Assembly (NCBI RefSeq): GCF_947507565.1
Contig: NC_089187.1
Span: 1-64,000, forward strand
Source: Oscarella lobularis
Taxonomy: Eukaryota > Porifera > Homoscleromorpha > Homosclerophorida > Oscarellidae
DNA: 64,000 bases
Reading direction: 5' to 3'
Below the pieces are notes generated by a model. That model ran no database searches. It had not been told where the DNA came from and saw only the letters and a program-made list of their open reading frames with translations. A program made the translations under genes and the position numbers. This document shows, piece after piece, positions 10,610 to 20,989 of the stretch; the first letter of the stretch is position 1, and the number at the start of each line of letters is the position of its first letter.

Positions 10610-11887
10610 ATGGCCGTCGCGTCTTCGTGTCACGCACATAAAGTGCTCGTTCATCCGGTAGCTCTCTTCTCCGTACTCGACGCCTATCAGCGTCGACCAG
10701 AAGAGGGAAGACGAATCATAGGAACGCTAATGGGCGTCGCAGAGAAAGGAACGGTGGAAGTGAAGGCAGCGTTTGTCGTTCCTCATCAAGAACCGGACGA
10801 AGTGAGACCGTTTACGAGACGATTGTTTGAACGCGTCTCAACGACGAATTTTAGGAAGTGCACATCGATCTCGAATTCGCTTCGAATATGGTGGAACAGC
10901 ACAAAAAAGTCAAATCGAAAGACGTTGTCGTCGGATGGTCGAGCAAAATTAATTAATTAATTAATTAATTAATTAATGATTTTTTCCCCCAAGGTTTGCA
11001 ACTGGTGTGACAGTCAATGAACATTCGAGTCTTATACATGACTACTACAAGAGAACGACAACGTCTGGTCTCTCTCCCATTCATTTGACAATTGACACGA
11101 CTCTCGCCAATGCTCGATTAGGAATTAAATCTTATATTGGGTAAATCATATTTATTATATTTATATGATTCTGTTGATTTTTTGACGTCATATAGGGCTC
11201 CTATGGGAGTTCCTGGGAAAGTGCAAGGAACAATCTTTCTTAGCATTCCTCATCAAATCACCAACTATGCACCAGAAAAAGTAGCTGGTACGTTTCACAA
11301 TGAATTCCCTCCCTCTAAGAGAATGAAACTTTTTTCTTTCTTTCTTAGTTTCTCAACTTCAAAATGTTTCAAGTCGTTTTGTTGCCTTAGGATCTGATCT
11401 CAATCACGTCGTAAAGTAATAATATATATAGTAGACAATGTTTCTTCTATGTATCACTATGCTATTCTTGTTCAGTTCCGCGGAGAAGATGCTTCATCTT
11501 TTGCAGCAAATCATTGACTATGTCGACAACGTTCTTGTCGGTTTTTCTCTCCTCCCATGTGAATTCATTATTACGCCTAATGACTATTATTTCTATATAT
11601 AGTCTGGCAAAATTGCAGCTGACAGTTCGGTGGGTCGAATGCTATTTGATGCCGTCGCCAATGTGCCTCACATTAACACAGAAGAGTTTGAAGCGATGAT
11701 GACATCGAGCATGGAGGTAAGCGTAGGCGCGCGTCCTGACCGTAGTTCACTCCGCCCTTTACTGTACGTGACGTCAGCGCGTTCTAATGTTTGTTTTTCT
11801 AAGGACTTGCTGACCGTTGTTTATCTGGCAAGTCTTTCAAGATCTCAGCTTGCGCTAGGCGAAAAATTGACGAGCATTTTAGCGTGA
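10610..11887 (+). CDS. EIF3F: Translation initiation factor eIF3 subunit F
   Basis: MPN-domain subunit of the eIF3 complex on the 40S ribosome. It starts MAVASSCHAHKVLVHPVALF, followed by RRIIGTLMGVAEKGTVEVK and FVVPHQEPDE, matching human eIF3f (KVLVHPVVLFSIVDSYERR and RVIGTLLGTVEKG). Later exons carry VHIDLEFASNMVEQHKKV, then VVVGWFATGVTVNEHSSLIH, the THLTIDT-like PIHLTIDTTL, YIGAPMGVPGKVQGTIF, DNVLVGKIAADSSVGRMLFD and a last exon ending SLSRSQLALGEKLTSILA. Seven or eight small introns (about 45-90 bp) separate them; one intron near 10945 is almost pure TTAA repeat. Like other eIF3f proteins it appears to lack the full JAMM zinc site, so a scaffolding role is expected. Confidence 0.94.
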
Positions 11888-12408
11888 TCGTCTAAATCTA
11901 GTCATAGCGTGAAATGACGTCCTTCCTCCGTCCGCCCGCCCGCTCGCACGCCCGCCTGCGGGTCTAAAGTGTCTCCTTCCAACCAACCCTTTTCTTTTTC
12001 TCACATGTAACGATACGTTATAGTACGGAACGTACATGTTCTCACGAGTAATCCTCGCGCCGCTGTCTCGCCGAATGACAAGGGAGGGAGGAGGGGGCCG
12101 TCGATCCACCCCGCGCTCGGCATTCGCCACATTTCCCTATACCATTTGCTCTCTTCCCACTCTAAAAAGGAAAGAAACGCGAAACTACAGAACAACGTTT
12201 CGTCCAACCATTTGTAAACAACGTACGTATACGTACGCCCAGGGGCGTTTTCCCTAGCTCGCCGCCGTCACCGCCGCCTTCCGCCTTATCGCGCGAGTTA
12301 CGATAGGGCGTTGAAATTAGATGAGTAGTCGGAGCAGGCCCCCCGGCCCACAACATCATCCTGTGCCGTCGCCGCTCGCCCGCCCGCCCGCTCGCGCTCG
12401 CCCCCCAA
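11888..12408. other. Intergenic, GC-rich region with CGCC-rich runs
   Basis: Lies between the eIF3f stop and the Ig-protein start. It contains two GC-rich stretches of CCGCCCGC type (about 11928-11960 and 12365-12405) and otherwise no supported gene. It is probably the promoter and 5' UTR of the Ig gene. Confidence 0.5.
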
Positions 12409-13361
12409 ATGGTCATTTTTCGAGAAAAGTTGCTAGGTTTTATAGCAACCCTTGGCCTTCTGATCACCGTCGAGTCGTCGACTGGAGATCTTGAAGTCCA
12501 AGTCAGATTTCCCAAGAGCGTGCCACATTCTCTCAGTCGATGGGACGAAACGTTCTCTGTCAAATGCAGAGTGAGCGGTGGCGCTCGACCCGCTATCGTC
12601 TGGTTGAGACGCGACCGCCGCGACGAAGAGGATCATCATTTTCGTTACGCTATAATGACCGCCGGCGGCGGCGACACGGCAACGTTCTTTGATATCCACG
12701 CTCGATATTATGGCAAATTCAGTTGCTTTGTCAGGGACGTTGATGGACAGGAGGCTCTTTCAAAGGAAACTTCAATCGGTCCACGCCTAGGTGTACGTCG
12801 TCGCCACCTTTCCTTTTATTTAATAATCGTAGTTATTTTGTGCAGTTTATATTCCCCGCCGACGATGTTTCTGGAGATGGTGCCGATGACAGTGGAGGAG
12901 AAGGCCGTCAACTTGGTCCTCTGCCTCTCGTTTCTCATCATCATCATCATCATCATCATCATCGCCACCCGCTAGCGCATTCAAACGAGACAATCGATGA
13001 TTTGGTATCCATTCGAGGCCGTCACAATGAACCATACGTCGCTATAGGCTGCGGTGCGCGAATCTCCGAGACCAATGATCATCCGTTTATGACGACGGTT
13101 CTGGGAGCCCATTGGCCACTGCTAGTCAACCTCTATTGGTACTATGCGCAAAATCAAACAAAAATAAATGAATTTACAGGGAAGGAGCTCGAATATTCAA
13201 GTGCTCAGCCCTTTCAAAGACAATTGCCCGTTTGGAGAGATTTTGGAAGTGTTTGGACGCAGCTTTTTGTACCGACGTCGGCTCCGGATGCAAATTACTC
13301 GTGTCAGGCAGAATCAGACCTATTTGAAGATGCTGTGACTATTCGATGGGTGCACGTGTGA
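12409..13361 (+). CDS. Secreted protein with two Ig-like domains and a His tract
   Basis: Unrecognised protein. Exons 12409-12792 and 12846-13361 join in frame to give about 299 residues. The N-terminus MVIFREKLLGFIATLGLLIT is a signal peptide. An Ig-like domain follows, with KCRVSGGARPAIVWLRRD (Cys and Trp) and YYGKFSCFV (Tyr-x-Cys). The second exon opens with an acidic linker and a run of nine histidines (about 12935-12965). A second Ig-like domain then has IGCGARIS and DANYSCQAE. No transmembrane segment follows, so the product appears secreted. It sits directly upstream of the CD225 array, and a copy of its last 50 bp lies between CD225 genes 1 and 2. Role unknown; recognition or adhesion would be a guess. 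Confidence 0.75.
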
Positions 13362-13441
13362 GAGAGTGGCACGCGCAGCAGGAAGTGACGTGTAGTTCAT
13401 TAGCAAGTTAGCGTGCGCGTACATATTGAGAACAAAACAGG

Positions 13442-14145
13442 ATGTCTGAAAGTGAAAAGACTCTCCTTTGTCCTGGAGAAGGTAAATCTTGACGAGTGGC
13501 AATGACAGGCCAGTCTGTGTAGAATGCTTATCGACTCGACTCCTTTCCTTATGATCTCAGCTCCGCCACGCTACGAAGTGGGGAGTCTGGGGACTTCGCA
13601 ACCAAGCGCTCCCGTTCCTAGAGTCTATGCCACTCATGCCACAGCTTCAGCGCCAATCGAATACACTTACCAGCAGCAAAACAGTGCTCCTCCTCCGAGT
13701 CCTCCAGCGTACGACGTTACGACACCGGTAGGCCGCGCACGTACCAAGCTTAATTCCAATTTACTATTAATTAATTAATCAGTCGTGCCGCCTGCCGACC
13801 GTGCGGGCCGGCGGTATATATGTAGGTTTATCATAATAATGTCCTGGTCACTCGGCCGAACTACTACTCGCAGAGTTACTTTTGGGTGTCAATTATCACG
13901 ACGATTCTCTGCCTTAGCCCAATTGGAATCTTTGCCATTATTCTTTCTAAGGCAGTCAGTAGTAGTCAGTCTCCAGTCGATGGGGTTTTTATTTTTCTTG
14001 TCAAACTATTTAGAGCCGTTCAGCTTATCTGTCTGGCGATGGGCAAAAAGGTCGATCGTTGGCTCGAAAAGCGCTTGGCTTCAGCATTTTCAATATCATC
14101 TTTGGATTAATTCTTATCATTGTTATTATGTTTTTTTTGTTATAA
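13442..14145 (+). CDS. CD225/dispanin family membrane protein, array copy 1
   Basis: Small dual-hydrophobic membrane protein of the CD225 (IFITM/dispanin) superfamily. Four exons are read: 13442-13481, 13561-13727, one starting at about 13806 and ending at about 13958, and one from about 14013. The N-terminus is cytosolic and Pro/Gln-rich (QQQNSAPPPSPPAYDVTTP). The CD225 domain reads SYFWVSIITTILCLSPIGIF, then SRSAYLSGDGQKGRSLARKA and FSIFNIIFGLILIIVIMFFL. The exon junction after ILSKA lies at the same place as in copies 2-5. Members elsewhere act at membranes, including vesicle fusion control by IFITMs; the job here is unknown. Its first exon (MSESEKTLLCPGE) is nearly the same as that of copy 2. 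Confidence 0.88.
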
Positions 14146-14158
14146 AACGTCTCATTAA

Positions 14159-14189
14159 TAACCCACCCTAACCCATAACCCTAACCCTT
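14159..14189. repeat. Short interstitial telomere-like repeat (CCCTAA)n
   Basis: Degenerate run of about four CCCTAA units just after the stop codon of CD225 copy 1 and about 90 bp before the duplicated Ig-tail fragment. It sits near the join of the two duplication units. Confidence 0.7.
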
Positions 14190-14276
14190 GACCGATGATG
14201 TGGCTTTTTGGTATATAATTTTGAAAGTGGCACGTTGAGCATGCGTTTTAGTTTCGTGTATGGCCGACAACAAGAG

Positions 14277-14331
14277 GCAGAATTGGACCTTTTGAAGATA
14301 CTGTGACTATTCGATGGGTGCAGGCGTGTGA
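14277..14331 (+). pseudogene. Duplicated fragment of the Ig gene 3' end
   Basis: This stretch repeats the end of the Ig-protein gene (13307-13361): GGCAGAATTGGACC then CTGTGACTATTCGATGGGTG match the coding tail, and the match continues through GAAGTGACGTGTAG into the spacer before CD225 copy 2. It is too short to encode anything alone. It shows that the CD225 duplication unit began inside the last exon of the Ig gene. Confidence 0.88.
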
Positions 14332-14454
14332 GAGTGGCACGCGCTGCAGGAAGTGACGTGTAGTACATTAGCAAGTTAGCATGCGCATTAGCAAGTGACA
14401 GTAGCATGCGCATAGCGTAAGTCAGGGTGCATGAGACAGGGTGCATGAGACAGG

Positions 14455-15137
14455 ATGTCTGAAAGCGAAAAGACGTCTCTTTTTCCTGGCGAAGGTAAAT
14501 CGTAACGCGTGACAACGACAGAGGCCAGGCAGTGTAGAGTGATTTTTCTTGTTTTCGGTGATCGTCTCATGCAGCTCCGCCGCGCTACGAAGTGGCGACT
14601 TCGCAGCCTGCCAATGCCACTCAGGTCTATGCCACAGCTCTAGCGTCAAATGAATACGGTTACCAACAACACACTGCCTACAATCCGTACGCCGTTACGA
14701 CTCAGCCTCAGCCGGTAGAGTATAGGCGGGCGGGCGGAATGGGGACTTTTTCCTAACTGATCGTGCCGCCTGCCGACATGGCGGCGATCGGCATGGTATA
14801 CAGGTTTATCATGTCATCGTCAGTCCACCAAACTACTACGTGAAGAGTTACTTGTTTGTGTCAATTATCACAACGTTTCTCTGCGTTTGGCCAATTGGAA
14901 TCGTTGCCATTATTCTTTCTGCTGCAGTAAGTCGGTTTCAGTCACTAAATGTGTGCTTTTGTTGAGTTTCTTTTCAACTAGAGCCGTTCTGCTTATTTGT
15001 CTGGCGACGAGCAAAAAGGTCAATCGTGGGCTCGAGGAGCACTTGGCGTCAATATTTTCAACATCGTGTCTGGAATCACTCTTATCATTCTTCTCTTTAC
15101 TCTTATAATACCTAGTATGAACGATTATGACTATTAG
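14455..15137 (+). CDS. CD225/dispanin family membrane protein, array copy 2
   Basis: Recent paralogue of copy 1. The first exon reads MSESEKTSLFPGE, the same as copy 1 with few changes. The second exon is Tyr/Gln/Pro-rich (YGYQQHTAYNPYAVTTQPQP-type). The CD225 domain has YYVKSYLFVSIITTFLC followed by VWPIGIVAIILSAA, then SRSAYLSGDEQKGQSWARGA and a final hydrophobic helix ending IPSMNDYDY. Introns sit at the same places as in copy 1. Upstream spacer and intron 1 are also similar to copy 1, so this is the youngest duplication in the array. Confidence 0.88.
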
Positions 15138-15236
15138 TAAGAAGAACGATGGAAATTTCTATCACGTGCATGAAAAGGTTGCGCATGCGTTTTTAGTTCG
15201 TTGACGCAGTTTGTAGTGTTGTTGGTACAGTACAGT

Positions 15237-15900
15237 ATGGCAGACGACTTTAGCAAAGCTGCTCTCTCAAGCTCCGAGCGTAAGAACTGCGATTATCGTT
15301 CTTTTGTCACTTAGAGACATTCGTAAGCAGAACTTCCGCCGGGATATGAGCAACAGCCTTACTCTCACGGAGCAGGAAGTTACCCTTATGCGCCTCCGCC
15401 GTACGGCGGCCAGCAGCCGGGGGCACCAATGATGATGTCTGGTCAGCAGCAGCAACAGCAGACGTCGACCGTTGTGATGGCGCAGCCTCAACAATACGCT
15501 CCTGTACAGTACATACCACATACCATAAGGTGTACGTCATCCATTGGCACGTGATGCTACTTAGGTGGTCCACACGACCGTCCTCAGCCATACCAATTAC
15601 GATTCCCGATCTTTTATATGGATGTCGGCTGCGACTTGCATTTTCTGCCTCTGGCCAATTGGCATTGTTGCACTCGTCTTTTCCTCTATCGTCAGTCCAC
15701 TGACTATATATGAAATGCAAAGAATATATTGCTTTCTTTTTTTTTATTAGAGTCGCTCTCATTTTCAAAGCGGCGATGAGGCGCAAGGAAAAACGTTTGG
15801 CTTTGTCGCACTTGGCATCAACATCTTTAACATCGTTGCTGGAATCGTTTTCCTTATTGTCTTCTTTACCGTCATTTTTCCAGGGTTAACGTATTATTAG
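15237..15900 (+). CDS. CD225/dispanin family membrane protein, array copy 3
   Basis: Start MADDFSKAALSSSE at 15237, then an exon rich in Gly/Pro/Gln (YAPPPYGGQQPGAPMMMSGQ and a QQQQQQ run). The CD225 domain has SFIWMSAATCIFCLWPIGIV, ALVFSSI, SRSHFQSGDEAQGKTFGFVA and a final helix IFNIVAGIVFLIVFFTVIF. Intron positions match copies 1 and 2. It is more diverged than copy 2 from copy 1. The gene ends at a TAG at 15898-15900, and about 215 bp separate it from the EgtB/OvoA-like gene. Confidence 0.87.
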
Positions 15901-16115
15901 AATCGGAAATGACCGTCTTGACTTTTATTTGTGTTTTTTTTGCTGCTGCGTCACGATCTCTACAATCTACATACATTTAGATCAATTGAAAAATTCATAC
16001 ATGTAAACAGCACTTTAGCGTGCGTTAGTGCACACTCTCGAGGTTCCTCCTCGCGGCCCATTGTCGCACGATCACGCGATCTATCTCCCCTTTGTGTGTA
16101 CCTCGACAACGCAGA

Positions 16116-17679
16116 ATGCAGCAAGGCCAGGAGAATGAGCCGCAGCCGCAGCCGCAGAGCGAACAGAGTCTAGTAATCAAAGAATGGTACGATAAAGCGA
16201 TTGCTAAAACGAAAGAGATCTACTCAATGCTCACTGAAGATGGCCACTATCAAAAGCCAATACAAGTGAGTGAATAGTTCTAATTATTCAAATTTCACGC
16301 ATTACATCTAGCTTCGAAATCCTTTCATTTTTTATCTTGGTCACGTGGCCGGTTTCGCTTCAATTAAAGTGAATCAAGAAACTCTGAAAAAATCATCTTT
16401 TGCACCCACGTACGACGTCATGTTTGAACGTGGTCTCGATCCGGACGTCTTTGATCCGTCTCGTTGCCATGACCACAGCAGGGCACCCGTCCAATGGCCA
16501 TCCATAGCCCAAGTCAACGACTACGTGCAAAAATGTCGACGAGAAATATTTCTCAACTCTGATGAAGTTGAGAAGAAAAACGACACTCTATCGAAATGGT
16601 GTCAAAAGGGGCGAATACATTGGATGTGCATAGAGCACGAGCTACTTCATCAGGAAACGCTCATGTACATGTATTTGCAAATGGATGCTGCCTATAAAGT
16701 TCCACCGCCCAAAAGACCACCTTTCATAACGTCATCTGCAAAAACGCTGCCTCCAAAGAAGATTTCTATATCAACGGCAGGAAAAGTCGAGTTAGGAGCC
16801 AAGTTCGATGCTCTATCTTTTGGATGGGACAACGAATTTCCGGCTCACGTTGTCGACGTACCCTCTTTTGAAGTCGACGACATTCCAGTGACAAACGAGA
16901 AGTTTCTTGAAGTAAGTAAACGAATGTCAATAGATAAATAAAATTATTTCCTTAATCTAGTTTGTTCAATGCGGTGCTTATGAAGACAAATCAAATTGGG
17001 CTTCAAAACAGAATTGGCTATGGAAGACAAAAGAGGGTATGAAACATCCCGAATCTTGGCAACAGACAGGCAACGGCTACGTCATCAAAACACTTTTCAA
17101 TGAAAATATTTCGATAACGGATGCAGCCACGTGGCCCGTCTTCGTTTCGTTCAGCGAAGCGCAAGCGTACGCTCGTTGGAAAGGACGACGAATTATGACG
17201 GAGCCGGAATGGTGTCGCATTGCCTATACGTCACCAAATGATGACGATGACGGGCGAAAATATCCGTGGGGTAACGATGCGCCGACAAGCGAACACGGAA
17301 ATTTCAACTGGACCAATTTGGCACCTACACCCGTTGGAAGTCATCCTCTTGGTACGTCGGCGTGGGGAGTGCAAGATCTCATTGGCGACGCTTGGGAATG
17401 GACGTCAAGTGTCTTTGCTCCTTTTGATGGCTTTGAGGTAAAATGTACTATCTATTTATTTATTTATTTATTCTATCTCCTTTCTTTTAGGCTATGGATA
17501 TCTATCCTGGCTATTCGGCTGATTTTTTTCCTAGCAATGATTACGAGTGTTCTCATTACGTGTTAAAGGGAGCGAGCTTTGCCACGTCAACTCGGCTCAT
17601 TCGTCCGTCTTTTCGTAATTGGTATCAAAGCTGTTATCCCTACGTTTGGGCGAAATTTCGTTTGGCCAACGATCTCTAA
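16116..17679 (+). CDS. EgtB/OvoA-type iron sulfoxide synthase-like (DinB_2 + FGE domains)
   Basis: Member of the non-haem iron family that joins a thiol to a histidine derivative in ergothioneine and ovothiol synthesis. Exons 16116-16265, 16312-16911, 16961-17437 and 17491-17679 are all in frame, giving 471 residues. The DinB_2-like part holds the metal ligands: His about 61 in FIFYLGHVAGF and the HX3HXE motif HELLHQE (His about 159 and 163). The C-terminal part is an FGE-sulfatase domain with WKGRRIMTEPEWCRIAY, GVQDLIGDAWEWTSS and VLKGASFAT. There is no C-terminal methyltransferase domain, which full OvoA has, so it is EgtB-like in layout. The true substrate is unknown. It sits between CD225 copies 3 and 4. 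Confidence 0.88.
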
Positions 17680-17834
17680 TAAACAGACAACGACCAATTA
17701 GTTGTTTTCACACGCACACACGCGCGAGTCTTTGAATAAATGTCGTCATGTCTAATTATCTTTTGATCTAATTAGGACAGGAACAACCGGGGAACTCGAA
17801 CAATATCAATAGACTCTTCCGTGTGTTGCGTAGA

Positions 17835-18574
17835 ATGGAGGAAAAGGAATCACTTCTCGACAACGCGGCCACAGCTCCTCCAGCCGAAGCTGGTTTGCTT
17901 TGCTTGTTACTACCGCTCTAATTTCTACTCACTCGAGTCGATAGCTCCATATAGCGAAGAACCGCCGAGTTACGCCACTTCGGCGGAAGGGGCCCCCTAT
18001 CCTCCAGCCCCCCAATATCATCATCAGCCTCCTCCTCCGCCGTCGCAACAGCCGCCACCACAATACCCTTATCCTTCCCCAGCTCCCTATCCTCCCCCTG
18101 CTCATTATCCTCCCCCTGCTCATTATCCCCATCAGCAACAACAGCAACAACAGACAACGGTTGTCGTGGCTGGTGGAGGATGCGCTCAAGCTCCTTATCC
18201 ACAGACGATGGTACGTCCGCATTGCGTCAATGATTACATCTATGGTTTATCTAATTATTATCTAAGGTTCACGTGGCACCGCCCGATTATTTTGCTTTGT
18301 CTCTCTTTACTCTTTTCTTCTGCTTTTGGCCCATGGGAATTTGTGCATTGTTGTCATCAATCCAGGTTCCGATTCCCAGGGAGGGTGGGGGGGAAAGTAC
18401 CTATAACCTATACATCATATATAGGCTCGTGATCGAATAGCTGCAGGGGACTTTGCTGGAGCACATCAAGCATCTCATTCAGCCAGAAATTTCAACAGAA
18501 TCGGCATTGCCTTGGGCACTGTGATTTTGGTTGGAGCCATTATTGTTGTTGTCGTCATTAACACCTCTTATTAG
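17835..18574 (+). CDS. CD225/dispanin family membrane protein, array copy 4
   Basis: Start MEEKESLLDNAATAPPAEA at 17835. The second exon is a long Pro/Tyr/His/Gln tract containing the repeat PYPPPAHYPPPAHYPH. The CD225 part reads YFALSLFTLFFCFWPMGICA, then ARDRIAAGDFAGAHQASHSA and a last helix GTVILVGAIIVVVVINTSY. Exon boundaries follow the array pattern. It is clearly more distant from copies 1-3 than those are from each other. Confidence 0.83.
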
Positions 18575-18770
18575 TAGTACTGTAGATTTGTGTGTTCTGC
18601 GTCACTCGCTGCTTTGTTGTGCGCTGTTGTGTGTCAGTTCCTTCTAAATGAGATGATTTTTCTCTCACTCTTTTAGCAGAGACTGGTCTCTGCTTTTAGT
18701 GAGTAGCAGTTTTTCACGTGAGAAACAGATCACGTGGGGCTGTGGTTCACGCCCATTTCTTGTGTGCAAA

Positions 18771-19450
18771 ATGGAAACAGAAGCGTTACTCAGCCAAGAA
18801 CAACGTAAGTGACTAGAAGATCGAGTAGAAGCGGCGATTCAGGGGTACAGGTACACTCGCCCTCGTTTTCTGGGAGCGTAGATGAAGCGACAGCAGCAGG
18901 CGAAGAGGAAGCAAGAGAGAAAGATGCGACAAGCGCGTCTATCTTTGCCACAGAAAATGCAACTGCGACTATTCAGCTGCCACCGTCTATTGAGCTATCA
19001 GCTTTGAACGAGCCGTCATCGACTACTGCAGCCGCGTCAAGAAGAGAGGGAGAAGATTTGGCCTCTTCTTCCTGCAATCAGGTAGACTATCTATCATGTT
19101 GATTCGTATGTACCTTAATTAATTAATTAATTAATCGTTTGTGTGTAGCCAAAGGAATTTAATTCCTACATTGTTATTTCGATAATTCAAGTCACTCTCT
19201 GTCTTTTTCCATTGGGCCTCTGTGCCCTCTGGCATTCAGTCATGGTATTATACATGTACTACAGTCCTAATGAGAGATAATAGTAAATTCTCTCTTCTGA
19301 TAGAGTCTCAAGCATTTGCGTCGAGGCAATTTCTCTCAAGCGGCACAATACGCCGATCGAGCGCGAAAACTCAACATTTTTGGAATCATAGCATCTGTTG
19401 CAATCTATGGAATTACAGCGGCAGTCGTTACAGCTGTCATGGCATTTTAA
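18771..19450 (+). CDS. CD225/dispanin family membrane protein, array copy 5
   Basis: Start METEALLSQEQ at 18771. The second exon encodes an acidic, Ser/Thr/Ala-rich cytosolic region (EEEAREKDATSASIFATENA). The membrane part is SYIVISIIQVTLCLFPLGLC, then the inter-helix loop with SQAAQYADRARKLNIFGIIA and a hydrophobic end. The first intron would be very short (about 38 bp, 18806-18842) if read as the in-frame solution. This is the most diverged array member. The TAA at 19448-19450 ends it, followed by the converging MSMO1 gene. Confidence 0.78.
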
Positions 19451-19567
19451 TTAATTAAGCTGCCCCACCCACTGCACTCTTTATATTTTTATAATACTAA
19501 TTATACGCACAAATAACACGTAGCATAAAGACAAACAGAATACTACACTACTAGTAGTATTAATAGG

Positions 19568-20729
19568 TTAGTCAGCCTTGAGGGTTTTTTCTTTCTTCTT
19601 AGCCAGGTATTCTTTATATTGCCTGTCTGTGCCAAAGATCCAATCCCAATAGGTAAACGTTGACGAATAATTTCCATTGAAGTTCATGTGATGAAAATCA
19701 TGATATTCAACTCCTAAAAAAGATTTTTCATTATCATCATTAATATATTTATTTTAGTGCACACCAGCATAGAAGGGAAGTAAGTGAAGAGGATTCAATG
19801 GAAGAGAATATCCATTATGAACATCAATAGTCTCCATAAGCCGAACGGTAACCCACGCCCACATAAAGATCACGTGATCACAAAACAATAAGATGGCAAT
19901 GAAAAATCCCATACCCAAAACTAGTCAAAAAATTCAATATAGTAGTACTATTATGTATTATGACGTCAGTACTGACCTAGGGTTTCTATCCAATGAGCAT
20001 ACTCGGCGACCATGCCAAAGGGAGCCTGAAAATGATGGTGAACTTTGTGCACAAATTTATAAATGCTTTTATGATGCAAAAGACGATGAAGAAAGTAATG
20101 CCACGTGTCTTCGATCATCAGACTCCCATAGAGTTTTAAGAGTAGAATATACCTTGTAATATGACACGTGTCATTTCTCTATATCATATATCAGATATAG
20201 ACAGTTGTACCATGCAGGAATGGCTTCGTAGTTGTACGGAATAGACATCAGTTCTGTAAATGCATACGTTCCAGAGATGAGAGGAACCTAAAATAATGAT
20301 GATTAATATTTTCTATTTACAGTACGAAGCCCTTGCCTGAACGAAAAAGTGATTGAACATGAGAAGTTTGAAACATTTCCACTGCTGCTCAAAACTCTCA
20401 CGTTTCTCCTAAGGTACAATTTAAAATAGAGAAAAAATCGTATAGAGACCTCACTCACCCCTTGTATTTTGTATTTGTGCATGAGCGGCAAAAATTGACA
20501 TAGAAATCCGGGAAGGCAAATTCCAAAGTAGAGTATCTACGGGAACGCGATCTCTCGACTTCTTTGCGCCTCGTTGCGCTGCGCTACACTGTACCTCGTG
20601 CACGAGAATGGAACCAACGGTGGCAATTTGAAACTTGGTGTATCGTTCGGTCGTCGATCGCCAAAACGACTCGAATGGAGCAGCGAGCGGATTGAGCGTC
20701 GTCATATTGACGAGAATAGACGAATCCAT
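19568..20729 (-). CDS. MSMO1: Methylsterol monooxygenase 1 (sterol C4-methyl oxidase)
   Basis: ER di-iron enzyme that oxidises the C4 methyl groups of sterol intermediates on the way to cholesterol-type sterols. The start at 20727-20729 gives [19 protein letters not shown], then [17 protein letters not shown] and, after an intron, [20 protein letters not shown], matching human MSMO1. The histidine boxes are complete: [20 protein letters not shown] and the last-exon [16 protein letters not shown]. The C-terminus ends in a lysine-rich tail [10 protein letters not shown], like an ER-retrieval signal. Several short introns interrupt it. Length is about 290 residues. An upstream in-frame ATG (20774) is less likely. 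Confidence 0.93.
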
Positions 20730-20989
20730 GAGCGAGAGAAGAGGCGCAATGAAGCAGCGGCACGCTGGGATCACGAGAAAAGCGGACGATCAGCTCGACG
20801 CTGATTGGCTACGTAAAACATCACCTGAGCGACGTCGTTTTAGAGATGTCAGACTATTTTTAGACTTCCAAAAATGCACTCGGTCATTGTGACGATCGAG
20901 CGCGAGCCGAGATTAGAGAATAAGCGACGCGACGACGACGAAGACGCTGTATAATAAGGTGAGATGAGGTCACGCCCCCGCAATTTTAT

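Noticed and set aside
12847-13035. Asp-rich antisense frame opposite the His tract
   Set aside because: It is the reverse complement of the CAT repeat in the Ig gene.
17918-18222. Glu/Asp-rich and Leu/Arg-rich antisense frames
   Set aside because: They are opposite the Pro/His-rich exon of CD225 copy 4, a known kind of low-complexity shadow.
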